A DNA stretch of 64,000 nt from Paraphotobacterium marinum (GTDB lineage Bacteria; Pseudomonadota; Gammaproteobacteria; Enterobacterales; Vibrionaceae). The notes beneath the pieces are model-generated. The model was not told the DNA's origin, did no database searches, and was given only the letters and a program-made list of their open reading frames with translations. This document shows positions 1 through 13,715 of the stretch, piece after piece. Location of the stretch: assembly GCF_002216855.1 (NCBI RefSeq), contig NZ_CP022355.1:310001-374000 (forward strand). The letters are read 5' to 3'. Made by a program: the position numbers and the translations under genes. Every line of letters begins with the position of its first letter. The first letter of the stretch is position 1.

Positions 1-1922
1 TAACGCGCCTTTCTTTTTAGCATCATCGATATTCATTAATTCAGTTGAAACCTTGATATTTTTCCTAATCACATTATTTACTATGTCTTCAACTTTCAAA
101 AGTTGTTCATTATCAAGACTAGTATCTGATGAAAAGTCAAATCGAAGCATGTCTTCCTTTACTAAAGAGCCTTTTTGGTTAACAGTATCTCCAATCACTT
201 GTTTAAGAGCACTGTGAAGTAAATGTGTTGCAGTATGGTTGAGTCTAATATTATTTCTATGTTTCACATCAATTTCAGCTATTACTTTTTCATGTTTATT
301 AACTACTCCTGATGCAATCACTCCCTTATGGAGATATATGTTGCCGATTTTTTGAGTATCTGAAACTATAAAACAGTTATCTTTTCCTCTAATAGTACCG
401 GTATCTCCAACTTGGCCGCCTGATTCAGCATAGAAAGGCGTTTCTAATAAAACTAAGTAGGCTTCTTTACCACTTGATAAACTATCCAAGCGATTCATAT
501 CAATATCAAAGATTTCTTTCACTTCTGTTTCTAAAAGATCTTGTTCATACCCATGAAATATACTCTTTCCTTCAATGATTGAAGTACTATCTAAATTTAC
601 ATTAAATTTACCTTGATTTTTTGCTCGTTTTTTTTGTATATCCATCAACTCATTAAATCTGTGCTCTTCAACCTCTAACCCTTTTTCTCTCAAAACATCA
701 AAGGTTAAGTCTAAAGGGAACCCATAAGTATCATATAATTTAAATGCAACATCACCACTTAAGTTATCACCAGAAGATAATTTATCCATTTCATTTTGAG
801 AAGTAATAAACCTCTATCCAATGTTTTTTCAAAGTTTTCTTCTTCTCTTTTTATTATTGATTCGATTTTCTTTTTTTGATGGATAATATCTTTTGCAACA
901 TCGCTCATAACGTCAATAACACTTTGGACTAATTTAAATAAAAATGCCTCTTTAGCACCTAACTTATGTCCATGACGAAAAGCTCTTCTAATGATTCTTC
1001 TTAAAACATATCCTCTTCCCTCATTAGATGGAGTGACACCATCGGAAATAAGAAATGTAATTGATCTGATATGATCAGCTATCACTTTTAGAGAGTTATG
1101 TTCAAAGCTTTGAAGCCCTAGAGTTCTTCCCGATTTTTCGATTAACTCTCTAAAAATGTCTATTTCATAATTAGAATGAACACCCTGTAATATTGCGGAC
1201 AACCTCTCTAAACCCATACCTGTATCAACAGATGGTTTAGGGAGATTCGTCATCTCTCCTTTTGAGCTTCGATTATATTGCATAAAAACAATATTCCAAA
1301 TTTCAATGTATCTATCGCCATCTTCATCTTTTGTTCCTGGTTTATCTCCAAATACTGATGGCCCGTGATCATAGAATATTTCTGTAGATGGACCACATGG
1401 CCCCGTATCTCCCATTTGCCAGAAATTATCAGATATATATTTAGAGCCCTTATCTCCTATTTTAATAATTTTATCTTTACTAAGCCCAATATTATTATGC
1501 CAAATATCATATGCCTCTTGATCATCATGATAGACAGTAACTAATAATTTTTCTTCTGGCAATTTTAATTCAATTGTTAAAAAATTCCAGGCAAGTTTAA
1601 TGGCTTCTTCTTTAAAGTAATCGCCAAAACTAAAATTACCCATCATTTCAAAAAATGTATGGTGTCTTGCGGTGAAGCCAACATTTTCAAGATCGTTATG
1701 CTTTCCTCCTGCTCTAACACAACGCTGAGCTGAAGTGGCTTTTGAGTAGTTTCGAGACTCTTTTCCTAAAAATACATCTTTAAATTGATTCATTCCTGCA
1801 TTAGTAAATAAAAGAGAAGGATCATTCTGAGGAACTAAAGATGAACTTGATACTTTGGTATGTCCTTCTTTTTCAAAAAAGGATAAAAACTTTTTTCTTA
1901 AGTTATTTGTGCTAATTGTCAT
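1..1922 (-). CDS. alaS: Alanyl-tRNA synthetase, 3' end beyond window, one apparent frameshift
   Basis: Charges tRNA-Ala with alanine in the cytoplasm. The first 370 or so residues form an intact class II catalytic core, with class II-type stretches such as [15 protein letters not shown] and [18 protein letters not shown] near the N-terminus. The reading frame then breaks at about 808-810 (AAA on the plus strand). Adding one base joins it to the next frame, which carries [18 protein letters not shown] and an editing-domain region with [12 protein letters not shown] down to base 1. About 640 residues are visible of the usual ~875; the rest lies off the left edge. Alignment with E. coli AlaS across the break is gap-free if one base is restored, so I read this as a sequencing deletion in a working gene. 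recX, often found between alaS and recA, is absent. Confidence 0.93.
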
Positions 1923-2024
1923 GAGAGTTATATTAATTTATAAAATATTATAAATTAATATAACAGAAAAATAGTGCACTTTAAATTAAGAATTTAACTC
2001 ATGTAAATATGAATTAAACTCTAC

Positions 2025-3065
2025 CTAAAGATTAATATTTGTTACATTATCAGGACTTTCATTTTCATCAGAAGTTATTCCAGCCAATAATTCATTTCGT
2101 AAAGACAATTCTATTTCATTAGCAATAGCGGAGTTTTCTTTGAGAAAATTAACTGCATTTGCTTTGCCTTGGCCTATTTTGCTTCCTTGATAACTATACC
2201 ATGCACCTGATTTTTCAATAAGTTTTTGTTGCACGCCAAGATCTATTAACTCACCATACAAATTTATACCTTTCCCATATAAGATTTGGAACTCAGCTTG
2301 TTTAAAAGGTGCTGCTATCTTATTTTTAACTACTTTTACACGTGTTTCGTTACCAACTATTTCATCGCCATTTTTAATAGCACCCGTTCTTCTAATATCT
2401 AGCCGTACAGAAGCGTAAAATTTTAGTGCATTTCCTCCTGTAGTTGTTTCTGGACTACCAAACATTACGCCTATTTTCATTCGTATTTGGTTGATAAAAA
2501 TCATTAATGTATTAGAAGCTTTTAAATTACTGGTTAATTTTCTCATCGCCTGGGACAACATTCTAGCTTGAAGTCCCATATGAGCATCTCCCATATCTCC
2601 TTCAATCTCTGCCTTAGGTGTCAACGCCGCCACCGAATCAACTACAATAACATCTACAGCACCTGATCTAGTCAATGCATCAGCTATTTCTAAAGCTTGT
2701 TCACCCGTGTCGGGTTGAGAAACTAATAAATTTTCAATGTCTACTCCAACTTTACCTGCATATAAAGGGTCTAGCGCATGTTCAGCATCAATAAAAGCAC
2801 AAGTTTTACCTTCTTTTTGTGCTTCAGCAATAACCTGCAAAGTTAAGGTTGTTTTCCCTGAAGATTCTGGTCCATATATTTCAACAATTCTACCGTACGG
2901 AAGACCACCAGCACCAAGCGCAATATCTAAAGACAATGAACCAGTTGAAACAGTTTCAATATCCATGGTTTTGTTATCACCCAACCTCATGATTGAGCCT
3001 TTGCCAAATTGCTTATCAATTTGACTTAGTGCTGCCTCTAAAGCTTTTTGTTTGTTCTCGTTCAT
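2025..3065 (-). CDS. recA: Recombinase RecA
   Basis: The strand-exchange ATPase of homologous recombination, and co-protease for LexA in the SOS response. At 346 residues it has the normal family length. Walker A is [10 protein letters not shown] near residues 65-74, Walker B is in [10 protein letters not shown], and the DNA-binding loops ([15 protein letters not shown] and [15 protein letters not shown]) are present. It lies downstream of a LexA box and a TATAAT element, and no recX separates it from alaS. The acidic, Asn-rich tail ends the protein as in other RecA proteins. Confidence 0.98.
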   Translation of the reverse strand: MNENKQKALEAALSQIDKQFGKGSIMRLGDNKTMDIETVSTGSLSLDIALGAGGLPYGRIVEIYGPESSGKTTLTLQVIAEAQKEGKTCAFIDAEHALDPLYAGKVGVDIENLLVSQPDTGEQALEIADALTRSGAVDVIVVDSVAALTPKAEIEGDMGDAHMGLQARMLSQAMRKLTSNLKASNTLMIFINQIRMKIGVMFGSPETTTGGNALKFYASVRLDIRRTGAIKNGDEIVGNETRVKVVKNKIAAPFKQAEFQILYGKGINLYGELIDLGVQQKLIEKSGAWYSYQGSKIGQGKANAVNFLKENSAIANEIELSLRNELLAGITSDENESPDNVTNINL

Positions 3066-3104
3066 TGTTATTTATTCCTAATAATAAAACTTTTATTTAA
3101 ATAC

Positions 3105-3126
3105 ATTATACTGTTTATTTGTACAG
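3105..3126 (-). promoter_or_regulatory. LexA (SOS) box with adjoining -10 element upstream of recA
   Basis: On the minus strand, CTGTACAAATAAACAG (3126-3111) matches the gammaproteobacterial LexA consensus CTGT-N8-ACAG exactly. It is followed one base later by TATAAT (3110-3105), so LexA bound here would cover the recA promoter. The site lies about 45-60 bases before the recA ATG. The sequence shows the match; regulation is inferred from the well-known LexA-recA pairing. Confidence 0.85.
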
Positions 3127-3146
3127 TTTCCAGTAATTTGTAAATA

Positions 3147-3641
3147 CTAAGTAATAAATTCATACAAAAAAGTTAGACCATAAAAAATTGATTGAATTCT
3201 AACTTGTTCTCTACTTCCCATAAAAAGAGTATGTTTATACTTACGCTCACCTAAATCATTACTTAAACCAAAGTATACAGTTCCAGTTGGTTTAAAAGCA
3301 GTTCCTCCAGACGGACCTGCGATTCCTGTAACAGATAAAGCAATATTTGAATTTGTTTTTGCCTGCCCATTTTTAGCCATTTGCATTGCAACTTCTTGAC
3401 TAACAGCTCCATATTTTAGAATATAATCAGGTTGAATTCCCAAAATACAAGATTTTGCTTCATTTGAATATGTTACCAGAGAAGAGTGAAGCCAAGAAGA
3501 TGAGCCTGGTTGTTTTGTCATATAGTAACCAATACCACCACCAGTACAAGATTCAACTACTGTTAATGTTTTTTTGTTCATCGTCAAAACTTTACTGAGA
3601 CTTTTTACTAAGTTTAGAATTTGAGCCTCATCTACATTCAT
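3147..3641 (-). CDS. pncC: Nicotinamide-nucleotide amidase (CinA C-terminal domain, PncC type)
   Basis: Stand-alone CinA C-terminal domain protein of 164 residues. This family deamidates nicotinamide mononucleotide to nicotinate mononucleotide, recycling the NMN made by DNA ligase. The family signatures VVESCTGGGIGYYMT (N-terminal) and SVTGIAGPSGGTAFKPTGTVYFGL (given here only as a region, about residues 103-126) are clear. There is no N-terminal molybdopterin-binding domain, as in E. coli PncC. Its position between recA and mutS is common in gammaproteobacteria. It may have its own promoter in the divergent gap before mutS. Confidence 0.93.
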   Translation of the reverse strand: MNVDEAQILNLVKSLSKVLTMNKKTLTVVESCTGGGIGYYMTKQPGSSSWLHSSLVTYSNEAKSCILGIQPDYILKYGAVSQEVAMQMAKNGQAKTNSNIALSVTGIAGPSGGTAFKPTGTVYFGLSNDLGERKYKHTLFMGSREQVRIQSIFYGLTFLYEFIT

Positions 3642-3755
3642 AATATAGATCCAATTTAAAATTATTTAATTGTATAATATATTTTTATTTATCGTGATAC
3701 AATCTAACTTTAATTAAAATAATTACGCTAAATTAAAAAAAACAGAAGATTAAAA

Positions 3756-6317
3756 ATGTCTAAAGAAACTTTTTCACAAAAACAAACCCCTATGATCCAA
3801 CAGTATTTGGATATTAAATCAGAATACCCAGAAATATTATTATTTTATAGGATGGGGGATTTTTATGAATTATTTTTCGATGACGCAAAAAAAGCATCAA
3901 AACTGTTAGATTTAACTTTAACAAGTAGAGGCAAAAATAGTGATAACCCTATTCCAATGGCTGGAGTTCCTTTCCACTCATTAGAAAATTATTTAATAAA
4001 GCTTATAAAGTTAGGAGAGTCTATTGCAATCTGCGAGCAATTAGGTATATCTGGCTCCAATAAAGGCCCAATGGAAAGAAAGGTGACCAAAGTAATAACT
4101 CCCGGCACATTAACAGATGAGTGTTTTTTAAATGAGCAAAATGAAAACTTAATCGCATGTGTTTCATATAGGAATAAAAGATATGCTTTAGCAACAATTG
4201 AATTATCAACAGCCCAGTTTAATATATCTGAATATGACACGTTAAATGCACTTCAAAGTTCTTTAATTAAGAACTTCCCTACAGAGGTATTGTACGAAGA
4301 AAATTTTCCAAATCCTGATTTATTTGCATCATCAATATCTGTAAAAAAGTTATCATCATATAAGTTTAATATTGATAATTGTTTATTTATTCTGAACAAA
4401 CATTTTAAAACTAATAATCTTGACGGTTTCGGATTTTCAAGTAAACATGCAGCTATTTCATCTGCAGCTGTCTTGCTGGAATATGTTAAAAATTGTCAAA
4501 AAAGCACTCTAGATCATATCAAAACCATTAAAGTATCTCATCAAGATGACTATATTATTTTAGATGCAGACACCCGTAAACATTTAGAGCTTACCTTAAA
4601 TACTAAGGAAAACGGTAAAAATACTCTTTATTCGTGTATTAATAAAACCCAAACAGCTATGGGAGCAAGATTATTAAAAAAACTAATTCATGAACCTATA
4701 AGAGATACTCAATTATTAAATTTAAAATTAAATTGTGTGGCTGAATTGATCCAAAAAGATCTTTTTAATGATATAGCGAATGAGCTCAACCATGTTTTTG
4801 ATATAGAGCGTATTATATCGAGAATTGCCTTAAAAAGTGTTACTCCTAGAGATGTAATTAAATTAAAAACAACATTACAAAAAATACCAACCCTTCAAAA
4901 TATATTGAATAACACCACAAGCAATGATTTAAAAAAAGTCAGCTTATTATCTGATACATATAAGTCTATTGTAGAAAGGATCTCATCTATATTGGTTGAA
5001 AATCCACCATCAACCGTTCGTGATGGTAACTTTGTGCTTGAAGGCTTTAATCAAGAGCTTGATGAATGGAGAGCCTTATCCAAAAATGTCGACGCTTATG
5101 TGGCAAACTACGAAAAGGAAGAGAAAAAAAAATATTCAATTGATTCATTGAAAGTTAATTATAATAAAGTCCATGGTTTTTTTATACAAATTTCAAAAGC
5201 TCAAGCTGTAAAGGCGCCAAGTCATTATATTCGTAAACAAACTCTTAAAAACTATGAGCGTTATACTGTTGAAGCATTAGCTGAGTATGAGGAAAAATTA
5301 ATTAAATCAAAAACCGAAATATTAAATTTAGAAAAAAAAATCTGGTTTGAACTAGTTGATACATTATATAAAAAGCTTGAGGAACTACAAGATATTGCAA
5401 AAATATTATCACTTATTGACGTACATAACTCCAACGCAATAAGCGCAATTGAAAATTCGTATACTCGCCCTACTTTTACTGATGAAAATATATTATCCAT
5501 AAAAAATGGCAGACACCCCGTTGTAGAAAAGTCATTAGATAGCACCTTTTCACCAAACAATACAAACTTTGATGAAACAATTAAAATGATGATTATCACA
5601 GGACCTAATATGGGTGGAAAATCAACGTATATGAGGCAAACTGCCCTAATAACTCTCATGGCTCATATAGGTTCATATGTACCCGCCGAATCTTGCAAAG
5701 TTGGGCCTATTGATAGAATATTTACAAGAATAGGTGCATCAGATGACCTTTCTTCAGGAAAGTCAACTTTTATGGTAGAAATGACTGAAACCGCAAATAT
5801 TTTAAATAACGCAACAAAATCAAGTTTAGTTCTTTTGGATGAAATTGGAAGAGGCACAAGTACATATGATGGATTATCAATTGCCTGGGCTACTTCTGAA
5901 TATTTAATGGAAAAGAGTCAACCATTAACAATGTTTGCTACTCATTATTATGAATTAACTAATTTAGAAGCTCAGTTTAAAAAAATTAAAAACTTTCATT
6001 TCGATGCTGTTGAACAAATAAATGACATTGCATTCAACCATAAAATAAAAGTAGGTTCGACTTCAAGATCTTTCGGTATTTCAGTGGCAAGATTGGCTGG
6101 ATTACCTTCAGCGGTGATTGAATCGGCAAAGCAAAAAATACTAGCTTTAGAAAAAGAACAAGGTGACCCTTACGTCAGTTTAAACCAAACAAATAAAAGT
6201 GACAGTGAGTTGGAGCTGAATAAACTAGAAAAAAAAATACAAAGCATAGATTTAAATAACACAACTCCTTTAGAGTCACTTAACTTTCTCAAACAATTAC
6301 AAAATAAAAATTATTAA
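3756..6317 (+). CDS. mutS: DNA mismatch repair protein MutS
   Basis: Recognises mispaired or looped-out bases and recruits MutL. Its 853 residues are full length. The N-terminal mismatch-binding motif is visible as [15 protein letters not shown] (Phe and Glu of the F-x-E wedge near residue 35), followed by connector, lever and clamp regions. The ATPase has Walker [14 protein letters not shown], Walker [17 protein letters not shown] and the signature FATHYYEL. It is divergent from pncC and convergent with rpoS, with the two stop codons overlapping by four bases (6314-6317). The neighbouring mutS-rpoS arrangement is typical of gammaproteobacteria. Confidence 0.98.
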   Translation: MSKETFSQKQTPMIQQYLDIKSEYPEILLFYRMGDFYELFFDDAKKASKLLDLTLTSRGKNSDNPIPMAGVPFHSLENYLIKLIKLGESIAICEQLGISGSNKGPMERKVTKVITPGTLTDECFLNEQNENLIACVSYRNKRYALATIELSTAQFNISEYDTLNALQSSLIKNFPTEVLYEENFPNPDLFASSISVKKLSSYKFNIDNCLFILNKHFKTNNLDGFGFSSKHAAISSAAVLLEYVKNCQKSTLDHIKTIKVSHQDDYIILDADTRKHLELTLNTKENGKNTLYSCINKTQTAMGARLLKKLIHEPIRDTQLLNLKLNCVAELIQKDLFNDIANELNHVFDIERIISRIALKSVTPRDVIKLKTTLQKIPTLQNILNNTTSNDLKKVSLLSDTYKSIVERISSILVENPPSTVRDGNFVLEGFNQELDEWRALSKNVDAYVANYEKEEKKKYSIDSLKVNYNKVHGFFIQISKAQAVKAPSHYIRKQTLKNYERYTVEALAEYEEKLIKSKTEILNLEKKIWFELVDTLYKKLEELQDIAKILSLIDVHNSNAISAIENSYTRPTFTDENILSIKNGRHPVVEKSLDSTFSPNNTNFDETIKMMIITGPNMGGKSTYMRQTALITLMAHIGSYVPAESCKVGPIDRIFTRIGASDDLSSGKSTFMVEMTETANILNNATKSSLVLLDEIGRGTSTYDGLSIAWATSEYLMEKSQPLTMFATHYYELTNLEAQFKKIKNFHFDAVEQINDIAFNHKIKVGSTSRSFGISVARLAGLPSAVIESAKQKILALEKEQGDPYVSLNQTNKSDSELELNKLEKKIQSIDLNNTTPLESLNFLKQLQNKNY

Positions 6318-7282
6318 TCTTTGTAATCAAATAAAGAGTCCAAACTTAAACCTTGATGGGTTAAAATATCTTTTAAACGTTTTAGCCCTTCTACTTGAAT
6401 TTGCCTAACTCTTTCTCTGGTAAGTCCTATTTCTTTTCCTACATCTTCTAATGTAGAGGCTTCATAACCAAGTAAACCAAATCTTCTTGCTAACACTTCT
6501 TTTTGTTTTGAATTAAGTTGATATAACCAGTCAACAATCGAATTTTTGATATCATCATGTTGTGTTTTTAGTTCTGGTCCATGTTCTTTTTGATCAGCAA
6601 TGATATCAAGCAACCCTTTTTCAGAATCATTTGCTATGGGATTATCGACAGAACTAATTTTTTCGTTCAATCGTAACATTTTGTCAACATCTTCAATCGG
6701 TTTATCCAACTTTTTAGCAATATCTTCAGATGTCGGTTCATGATCAAGTTTTTGAGAGAGTTCACGAGCAGTTCTAAGATAAACATTAAGTTCCTTAACA
6801 ACATGAATTGGTAATCGAATAGTTCTTGTTTGATTCATTATAGCTCTTTCGATTGTTTGACGGATCCACCAAGTTGCATAAGTTGAAAACCTGAAACCTC
6901 TTTCTGGATCAAATTTCTCAACGGCTCTTATAAGTCCAAGATTACCTTCTTCGACTAAATCAAGAAGAGCTAGCCCTCTATTGTTATATCGTCTAGAAAT
7001 CTTAACAACTAACCTTAAATTACTTTCAATCATTCTTTTTCTAGCAGCATCATCTCCTTTTAATGCTTTCCTGGCAAAATAGACTTCTTCCTCTGCGGAT
7101 AATAAAGGTGAAAAACCTATTTCACCAAGATATAATTGGGTAGCATCTAATGCTTTCTTGGAAAGGCTTTTGCTGTTAATAATATTTGATTCATAACTGT
7201 CAGATTCATCTACATTTGTGGCTACATCAACCTTTTCAATATCAAAATCAGATATTTCTTCGACAATATTACTTTTTGACAT
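6314..7282 (-). CDS. rpoS: RNA polymerase sigma factor RpoS
   Basis: Sigma-70 family factor for stationary phase and general stress. Region 1.2 ([16 protein letters not shown]), region 2 ([18 protein letters not shown] and [17 protein letters not shown]), region 3 and the region 4 helix-turn-helix ([20 protein letters not shown]) are all present. I start at the ATG at 7282, preceded by GGGGGAAG, which gives 322 residues, close to the usual 330. An upstream in-frame ATG would add 27 unlikely residues. The location next to mutS and pcm, plus the short N-terminus, favours RpoS over RpoD. nlpD, which usually precedes rpoS, is missing. Confidence 0.95.
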   Translation of the reverse strand: MSKSNIVEEISDFDIEKVDVATNVDESDSYESNIINSKSLSKKALDATQLYLGEIGFSPLLSAEEEVYFARKALKGDDAARKRMIESNLRLVVKISRRYNNRGLALLDLVEEGNLGLIRAVEKFDPERGFRFSTYATWWIRQTIERAIMNQTRTIRLPIHVVKELNVYLRTARELSQKLDHEPTSEDIAKKLDKPIEDVDKMLRLNEKISSVDNPIANDSEKGLLDIIADQKEHGPELKTQHDDIKNSIVDWLYQLNSKQKEVLARRFGLLGYEASTLEDVGKEIGLTRERVRQIQVEGLKRLKDILTHQGLSLDSLFDYKD

Positions 7283-7456
7283 ACTTCCCCCAAAAACAAA
7301 ATAAAATTTACATTTTTTTAACATGTTTTTAACATTTATACATATTTTGTACAAAAATATCAAGTGTAATTTAAACCAAAAAAAATAAATTAGTAAATGT
7401 GTGACTTGAATTGCAAAAAAAATATTGCAAATTTTATAAATAAATATTGCTCTGTT

Positions 7457-8086
7457 TTAGCAAAGGCCGGTTAATAGAGGGACAAAATTAACATTTTCGA
7501 AAACTTTTTCAGTAACACTCCCATTTTTTTTTATATACATAATTAATTGCTGTTTTTTATCTCCAATAGGTGCAATTAGTTTTCCATTCAACTTTAACTG
7601 CTTAATCAAATGGAGTGGCTTTTCTGATATAGCAGCTGAAAAAATAATAGCATCATATGGTGCTTTAGACTCCCAACCGTAAAACCCATCGCTATGCTTA
7701 CAAGTTACATTAGATATATTGTGCAATCGCATAACTCTTTTCGCATTTAATTGTAGCGCTTTTATCCTCTCTAATGAATATACATGAGATACTAACTTAG
7801 ATAAAACAGAAGTCTGGAAACCTGAGCCAGTACCTATTTCTAAAACGATTTTTTTTTCATTTAAATTCAGTAATTGAAGCATTCTTAAAACGATATAAGG
7901 TTGAGATATTGTTTGACCATACCCTATAGGAAGAGCATCATTAAAGTTCACTAAATGAGAAAAAGCTTCATCAACATAATCAATTCTTGGTGTATTATAC
8001 ATTGCATCCAATAATTCTTGATTAAAGTCACCTTTACTTTTTAAAAATTCTATTAGTTTTCTATAATCCTGAAAGTTATTATTCAT
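7457..8086 (-). CDS. pcm: Protein-L-isoaspartate O-methyltransferase
   Basis: Repairs age-damaged proteins by methylating L-isoaspartyl residues with S-adenosylmethionine. At 209 residues it is the usual length. The substrate-side motif YGQTISQPYIVLRMLQLL and the SAM-binding motif I LEIGTGSGFQTSVLS are clear. Its partner surE, normally just upstream in gammaproteobacteria, is absent, so truD runs straight into pcm with a gap of about 23 bases. Probably cotranscribed with ispD-ispF-truD. Confidence 0.95.
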   Translation of the reverse strand: MNNNFQDYRKLIEFLKSKGDFNQELLDAMYNTPRIDYVDEAFSHLVNFNDALPIGYGQTISQPYIVLRMLQLLNLNEKKIVLEIGTGSGFQTSVLSKLVSHVYSLERIKALQLNAKRVMRLHNISNVTCKHSDGFYGWESKAPYDAIIFSAAISEKPLHLIKQLKLNGKLIAPIGDKKQQLIMYIKKNGSVTEKVFENVNFVPLLTGLC

Positions 8087-8109
8087 TATTTAGTCTCATA
8101 AAAATAAAT

Positions 8110-9116
8110 TTAAATCTCTTTAAATAATTCTCTCATTAATGATGTTGCATAGGCCCCGCTGGGCAAATCAAATTTTATACATATCGAATCAAGATCAATA
8201 TAATAAGATAAGTTCATGGGCTTTATTATCAATAGTCTTTGAGATAACTGCATCCTATTACATTTAATAATGTTAAAAAGATCTCTATTTTTTGAAATTA
8301 TCTCATTCTCCAATAAACCAATATCATTTATTTTTTCTGGTCGATTATCTCCAAGAAGTGAGCCAGTAAGAAAAAAAGATTTATCCTGAGTCCCTTGAAC
8401 ATAATCAAGCATGAATTGATTATCTTCAAAATCTTTAGCTTTAAGACAAAAATCTCCATCTAATTCTGTTCTATGAATATTTCGATGAATTCTTTCAGAT
8501 AAAATTTCATTAAAAAAATATGATCTTATTGCAGATAGATAAATACTCTTTAAATTTTTTGATACTCTTCTTTCGTTTAACTTTAATGCATTTTGGATAT
8601 TTGCATTGTCTATCCCAAAACGCTGCGGACCAAAATAATTAGGAAATCCACCAGCTCTAACAAAATTTATTTTTTTAACAACATCATCTAGATTAGAGAT
8701 ATTTCTAATTTTAATATTAAATGTATTATAGGAAACATCTCCTTTTTTTATTTTTTATTATGTTTGTTTTTATCAAGAATTTGTATATTAGTATAAGTTT
8801 TTTGAAACTTATCCAGAGAAAACTCTCTATTTTTAGGAACATAAATGCTAAACCATTGCTCAGTTACAGCATGACGATCTTTTAAGCCAGCAAAGCCTAT
8901 GTTTTTAGGGTTCGTGTTTGCAAACCTGGCTAACTCATTCGCTACAAATTTCGTATTTTCTCCAATTTTTCTAACTTTATATACATAATGTTCGCCGACA
9001 CCTGAGAATGAATATTTTAAGTTTTCATACACTTTAAAATCACTGGGTTTCATTTTAATTTTTGCAAACGATTTAGGTAAACCGTACAAATGTTGTAAAT
9101 AGGTAACACTATTCAT
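8110..9116 (-). CDS. truD: tRNA pseudouridine(13) synthase TruD, one apparent frameshift
   Basis: Makes pseudouridine 13 in tRNA-Glu. The first 122 residues ([18 protein letters not shown], then [19 protein letters not shown] with the catalytic Asp) end in a stop at a T6 run on the plus strand (8751-8756). Adding one base there continues the protein as [19 protein letters not shown], followed by [16 protein letters not shown] and a complete C-terminus to 8110, about 335 residues in all (E. coli 349). The start overlaps the end of ispF by eight bases. I read one intact gene with a missing base call. Confidence 0.92.
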
Positions 9117-9591
9117 CAGTTTTTCTCAACATAACGATTGCTTGTGAGGCAATCCCTTCTTTTCTTCCTGTAAATCCAAGCCGTTCAGTAGTCGTAGCCT
9201 TGACACTAACACAGTCTATATTTGTATTTAATGTTTTGGCTATCTTATTTCTCATGTGATCGATATAAGGCGATATTTTAGGCTCTTCCGCTATAATAAT
9301 AGAGTCAATGTTATTTAAAACAAAACCTTTAGTTTTAATTAATTCATATACATTTTTGAGTAACTCCAAACTACTTACACTTTCCCACTTTTTATCAGTA
9401 TCAGGAAAATGAAACCCTATATCTTTTTCTGAAACAGCTCCAAGTAAGGCATCACAAATTGCATGTAACAAAACGTCACCATCAGAGTGAGCTTCTAAAC
9501 CAAACTCATAATCTATTGCCACGCCTCCAATAATTAGTTTTTTACCTTTAATAAATTTATGGACATCAAAACCATTGCCAACTCGATACAT
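9109..9591 (-). CDS. ispF: 2-C-methyl-D-erythritol 2,4-cyclodiphosphate synthase
   Basis: Fifth step of the MEP isoprenoid pathway: cyclises CDP-methylerythritol 2-phosphate with loss of CMP. It has 160 residues. Zinc ligands lie in GNGFDVHKF (Asp and His) and in the [17 protein letters not shown] region; the C-terminal [19 protein letters not shown] is the family signature. It lies one base downstream of ispD, so the two are surely cotranscribed. Confidence 0.97.
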   Translation of the reverse strand: MYRVGNGFDVHKFIKGKKLIIGGVAIDYEFGLEAHSDGDVLLHAICDALLGAVSEKDIGFHFPDTDKKWESVSSLELLKNVYELIKTKGFVLNNIDSIIIAEEPKISPYIDHMRNKIAKTLNTNIDCVSVKATTTERLGFTGRKEGIASQAIVMLRKTDE

Positions 9592-9592
9592 T

Positions 9593-10300
9593 TTATTTAC
9601 CTTTTAACTGATTAAGATAGAATTCAAAAAATAATAAATCTTCATTGTAAGTGATTTTTATATTACTGGACTTACCATTAATATAGGACATTTTTAAACC
9701 CGAATGTTCTATACAAAATGATTCATCTGAAGGCTCAATATTAGAATCTAAAGTTCTTTTTAATGCATTTAGTATTATGTCTTTTTTATAGATCTGTGGA
9801 GTCAGCACATTTTGATAATAATTTCGATTAACAGTTGTATAAACACCTTCATCATTAACATGTTTAAGAGTATTTATAACTGGAGTGACTAAAGCACCTC
9901 CAACGGGATCATTTATTGCTTTATAAATAAAGTTGTTTAATTCTTCTGTCTTCAAACATGGTCTAACAGCGTCATGAATTAAAGCCCAGCTATTTTTGTT
10001 TTTTATAGCCAGTAAACCATTTAATACGGATTCAGAGCGAGTCTTTCCGCCATAAACAACTTTTACATTTGGTATGTTTCTTAATCCCAACTTATCAAAA
10101 AAGATATCTTCTCTACTTATAACAACATAAATTTCATCAATTAATTGACTTTTAATGAAAATATTTATTGTATGCTCTAAAATACTTATATCTTGAACTT
10201 TAATATATTGTTTGGGTTTTCCAGCCGACATTCTTGAACCGACTCCAGCTGCAACAATGACAGCGCTAACACGTATTATTTCATTCTTCTTATCGGACAT
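9593..10300 (-). CDS. ispD: 2-C-methyl-D-erythritol 4-phosphate cytidylyltransferase
   Basis: Third step of the MEP pathway: joins methylerythritol phosphate to CMP from CTP. It has 235 residues. The nucleotide-binding motif [16 protein letters not shown] near residue 17 and the central HDAVRPC motif identify it. The order ftsB-ispD-ispF is standard in gammaproteobacteria, with a 26-base gap from ftsB. Confidence 0.97.
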   Translation of the reverse strand: MSDKKNEIIRVSAVIVAAGVGSRMSAGKPKQYIKVQDISILEHTINIFIKSQLIDEIYVVISREDIFFDKLGLRNIPNVKVVYGGKTRSESVLNGLLAIKNKNSWALIHDAVRPCLKTEELNNFIYKAINDPVGGALVTPVINTLKHVNDEGVYTTVNRNYYQNVLTPQIYKKDIILNALKRTLDSNIEPSDESFCIEHSGLKMSYINGKSSNIKITYNEDLLFFEFYLNQLKGK

Positions 10301-10326
10301 TTTTTTTATCTTTTAAATAAAGGCTA

Positions 10327-10599
10327 TCATTGTATATTAAAATAAGTCTCACCCTTTTTTACAAACCCTAAATTAAAACGAGCTTTTTCTTCTATAGATT
10401 CATGTCCTTTCTCTAAATCATTTATTTTTTTAAACATTTGGGCATTTCTTAATGAAAGTTTATTGTTTTCAATTTTTTGTTCTGTAGCTTTATTTGAATA
10501 CTCAATATAATCTATCACACCATTTTTTCCAAACCACAATGTAAACTGAAAAAAAAAGAATATAAATATTAAACTATATCTAAAAATGTTCATTGTCAT
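10327..10599 (-). CDS. ftsB: Cell division protein FtsB
   Basis: Small bitopic membrane protein that joins FtsL and FtsQ in the divisome. Ninety residues: a short cytoplasmic start, one membrane segment (about residues 6-24, rich in Phe, Ile and Leu), then a charged helical region likely to form a coiled coil (KATEQKIENNKLSLRNAQMF) and the conserved tail ARFNLGFVKKGETYF. Two ATGs lie six bases apart (10599 and 10593); GGAAG upstream fits either. Sequence similarity is weak, as usual for FtsB, but the eno-ftsB-ispD context supports the call. Confidence 0.9.
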   Translation of the reverse strand: MTMNIFRYSLIFIFFFFQFTLWFGKNGVIDYIEYSNKATEQKIENNKLSLRNAQMFKKINDLEKGHESIEEKARFNLGFVKKGETYFNIQ

Positions 10600-10613
10600 G
10601 TTCTTCCAAAAAA

Positions 10614-10645
10614 AAAACTCTATTATTTACTAATAATAGAGTTTT
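10614..10645 (-). terminator. Intrinsic terminator after eno
   Basis: A perfect 14-bp stem (10614-10627 with 10632-10645) and a four-base loop. On the minus strand it runs into a long U tract (the plus-strand A run at 10608-10617). It lies between the eno stop and the ftsB start, so it separates the eno transcript from the ftsB operon or attenuates read-through. Confidence 0.9.
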
Positions 10646-10661
10646 GTATAGAGTAAAGAGA

Positions 10662-13624
<2,963 letters not shown>

Positions 13625-13715
13625 TATTCAACCTAGTATAGTAGTTTATTCAAGACGGAATAAGACTTTAACAGAAAACATAAAATAAAACAAATGAAGT
13701 TAAAGTATTAAATGA

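Noticed and set aside
5261..5659. Open frame of about 132 codons opposite mutS
   Set aside because: Antisense shadow of the MutS lever/ATPase region; no ribosome site or family match.
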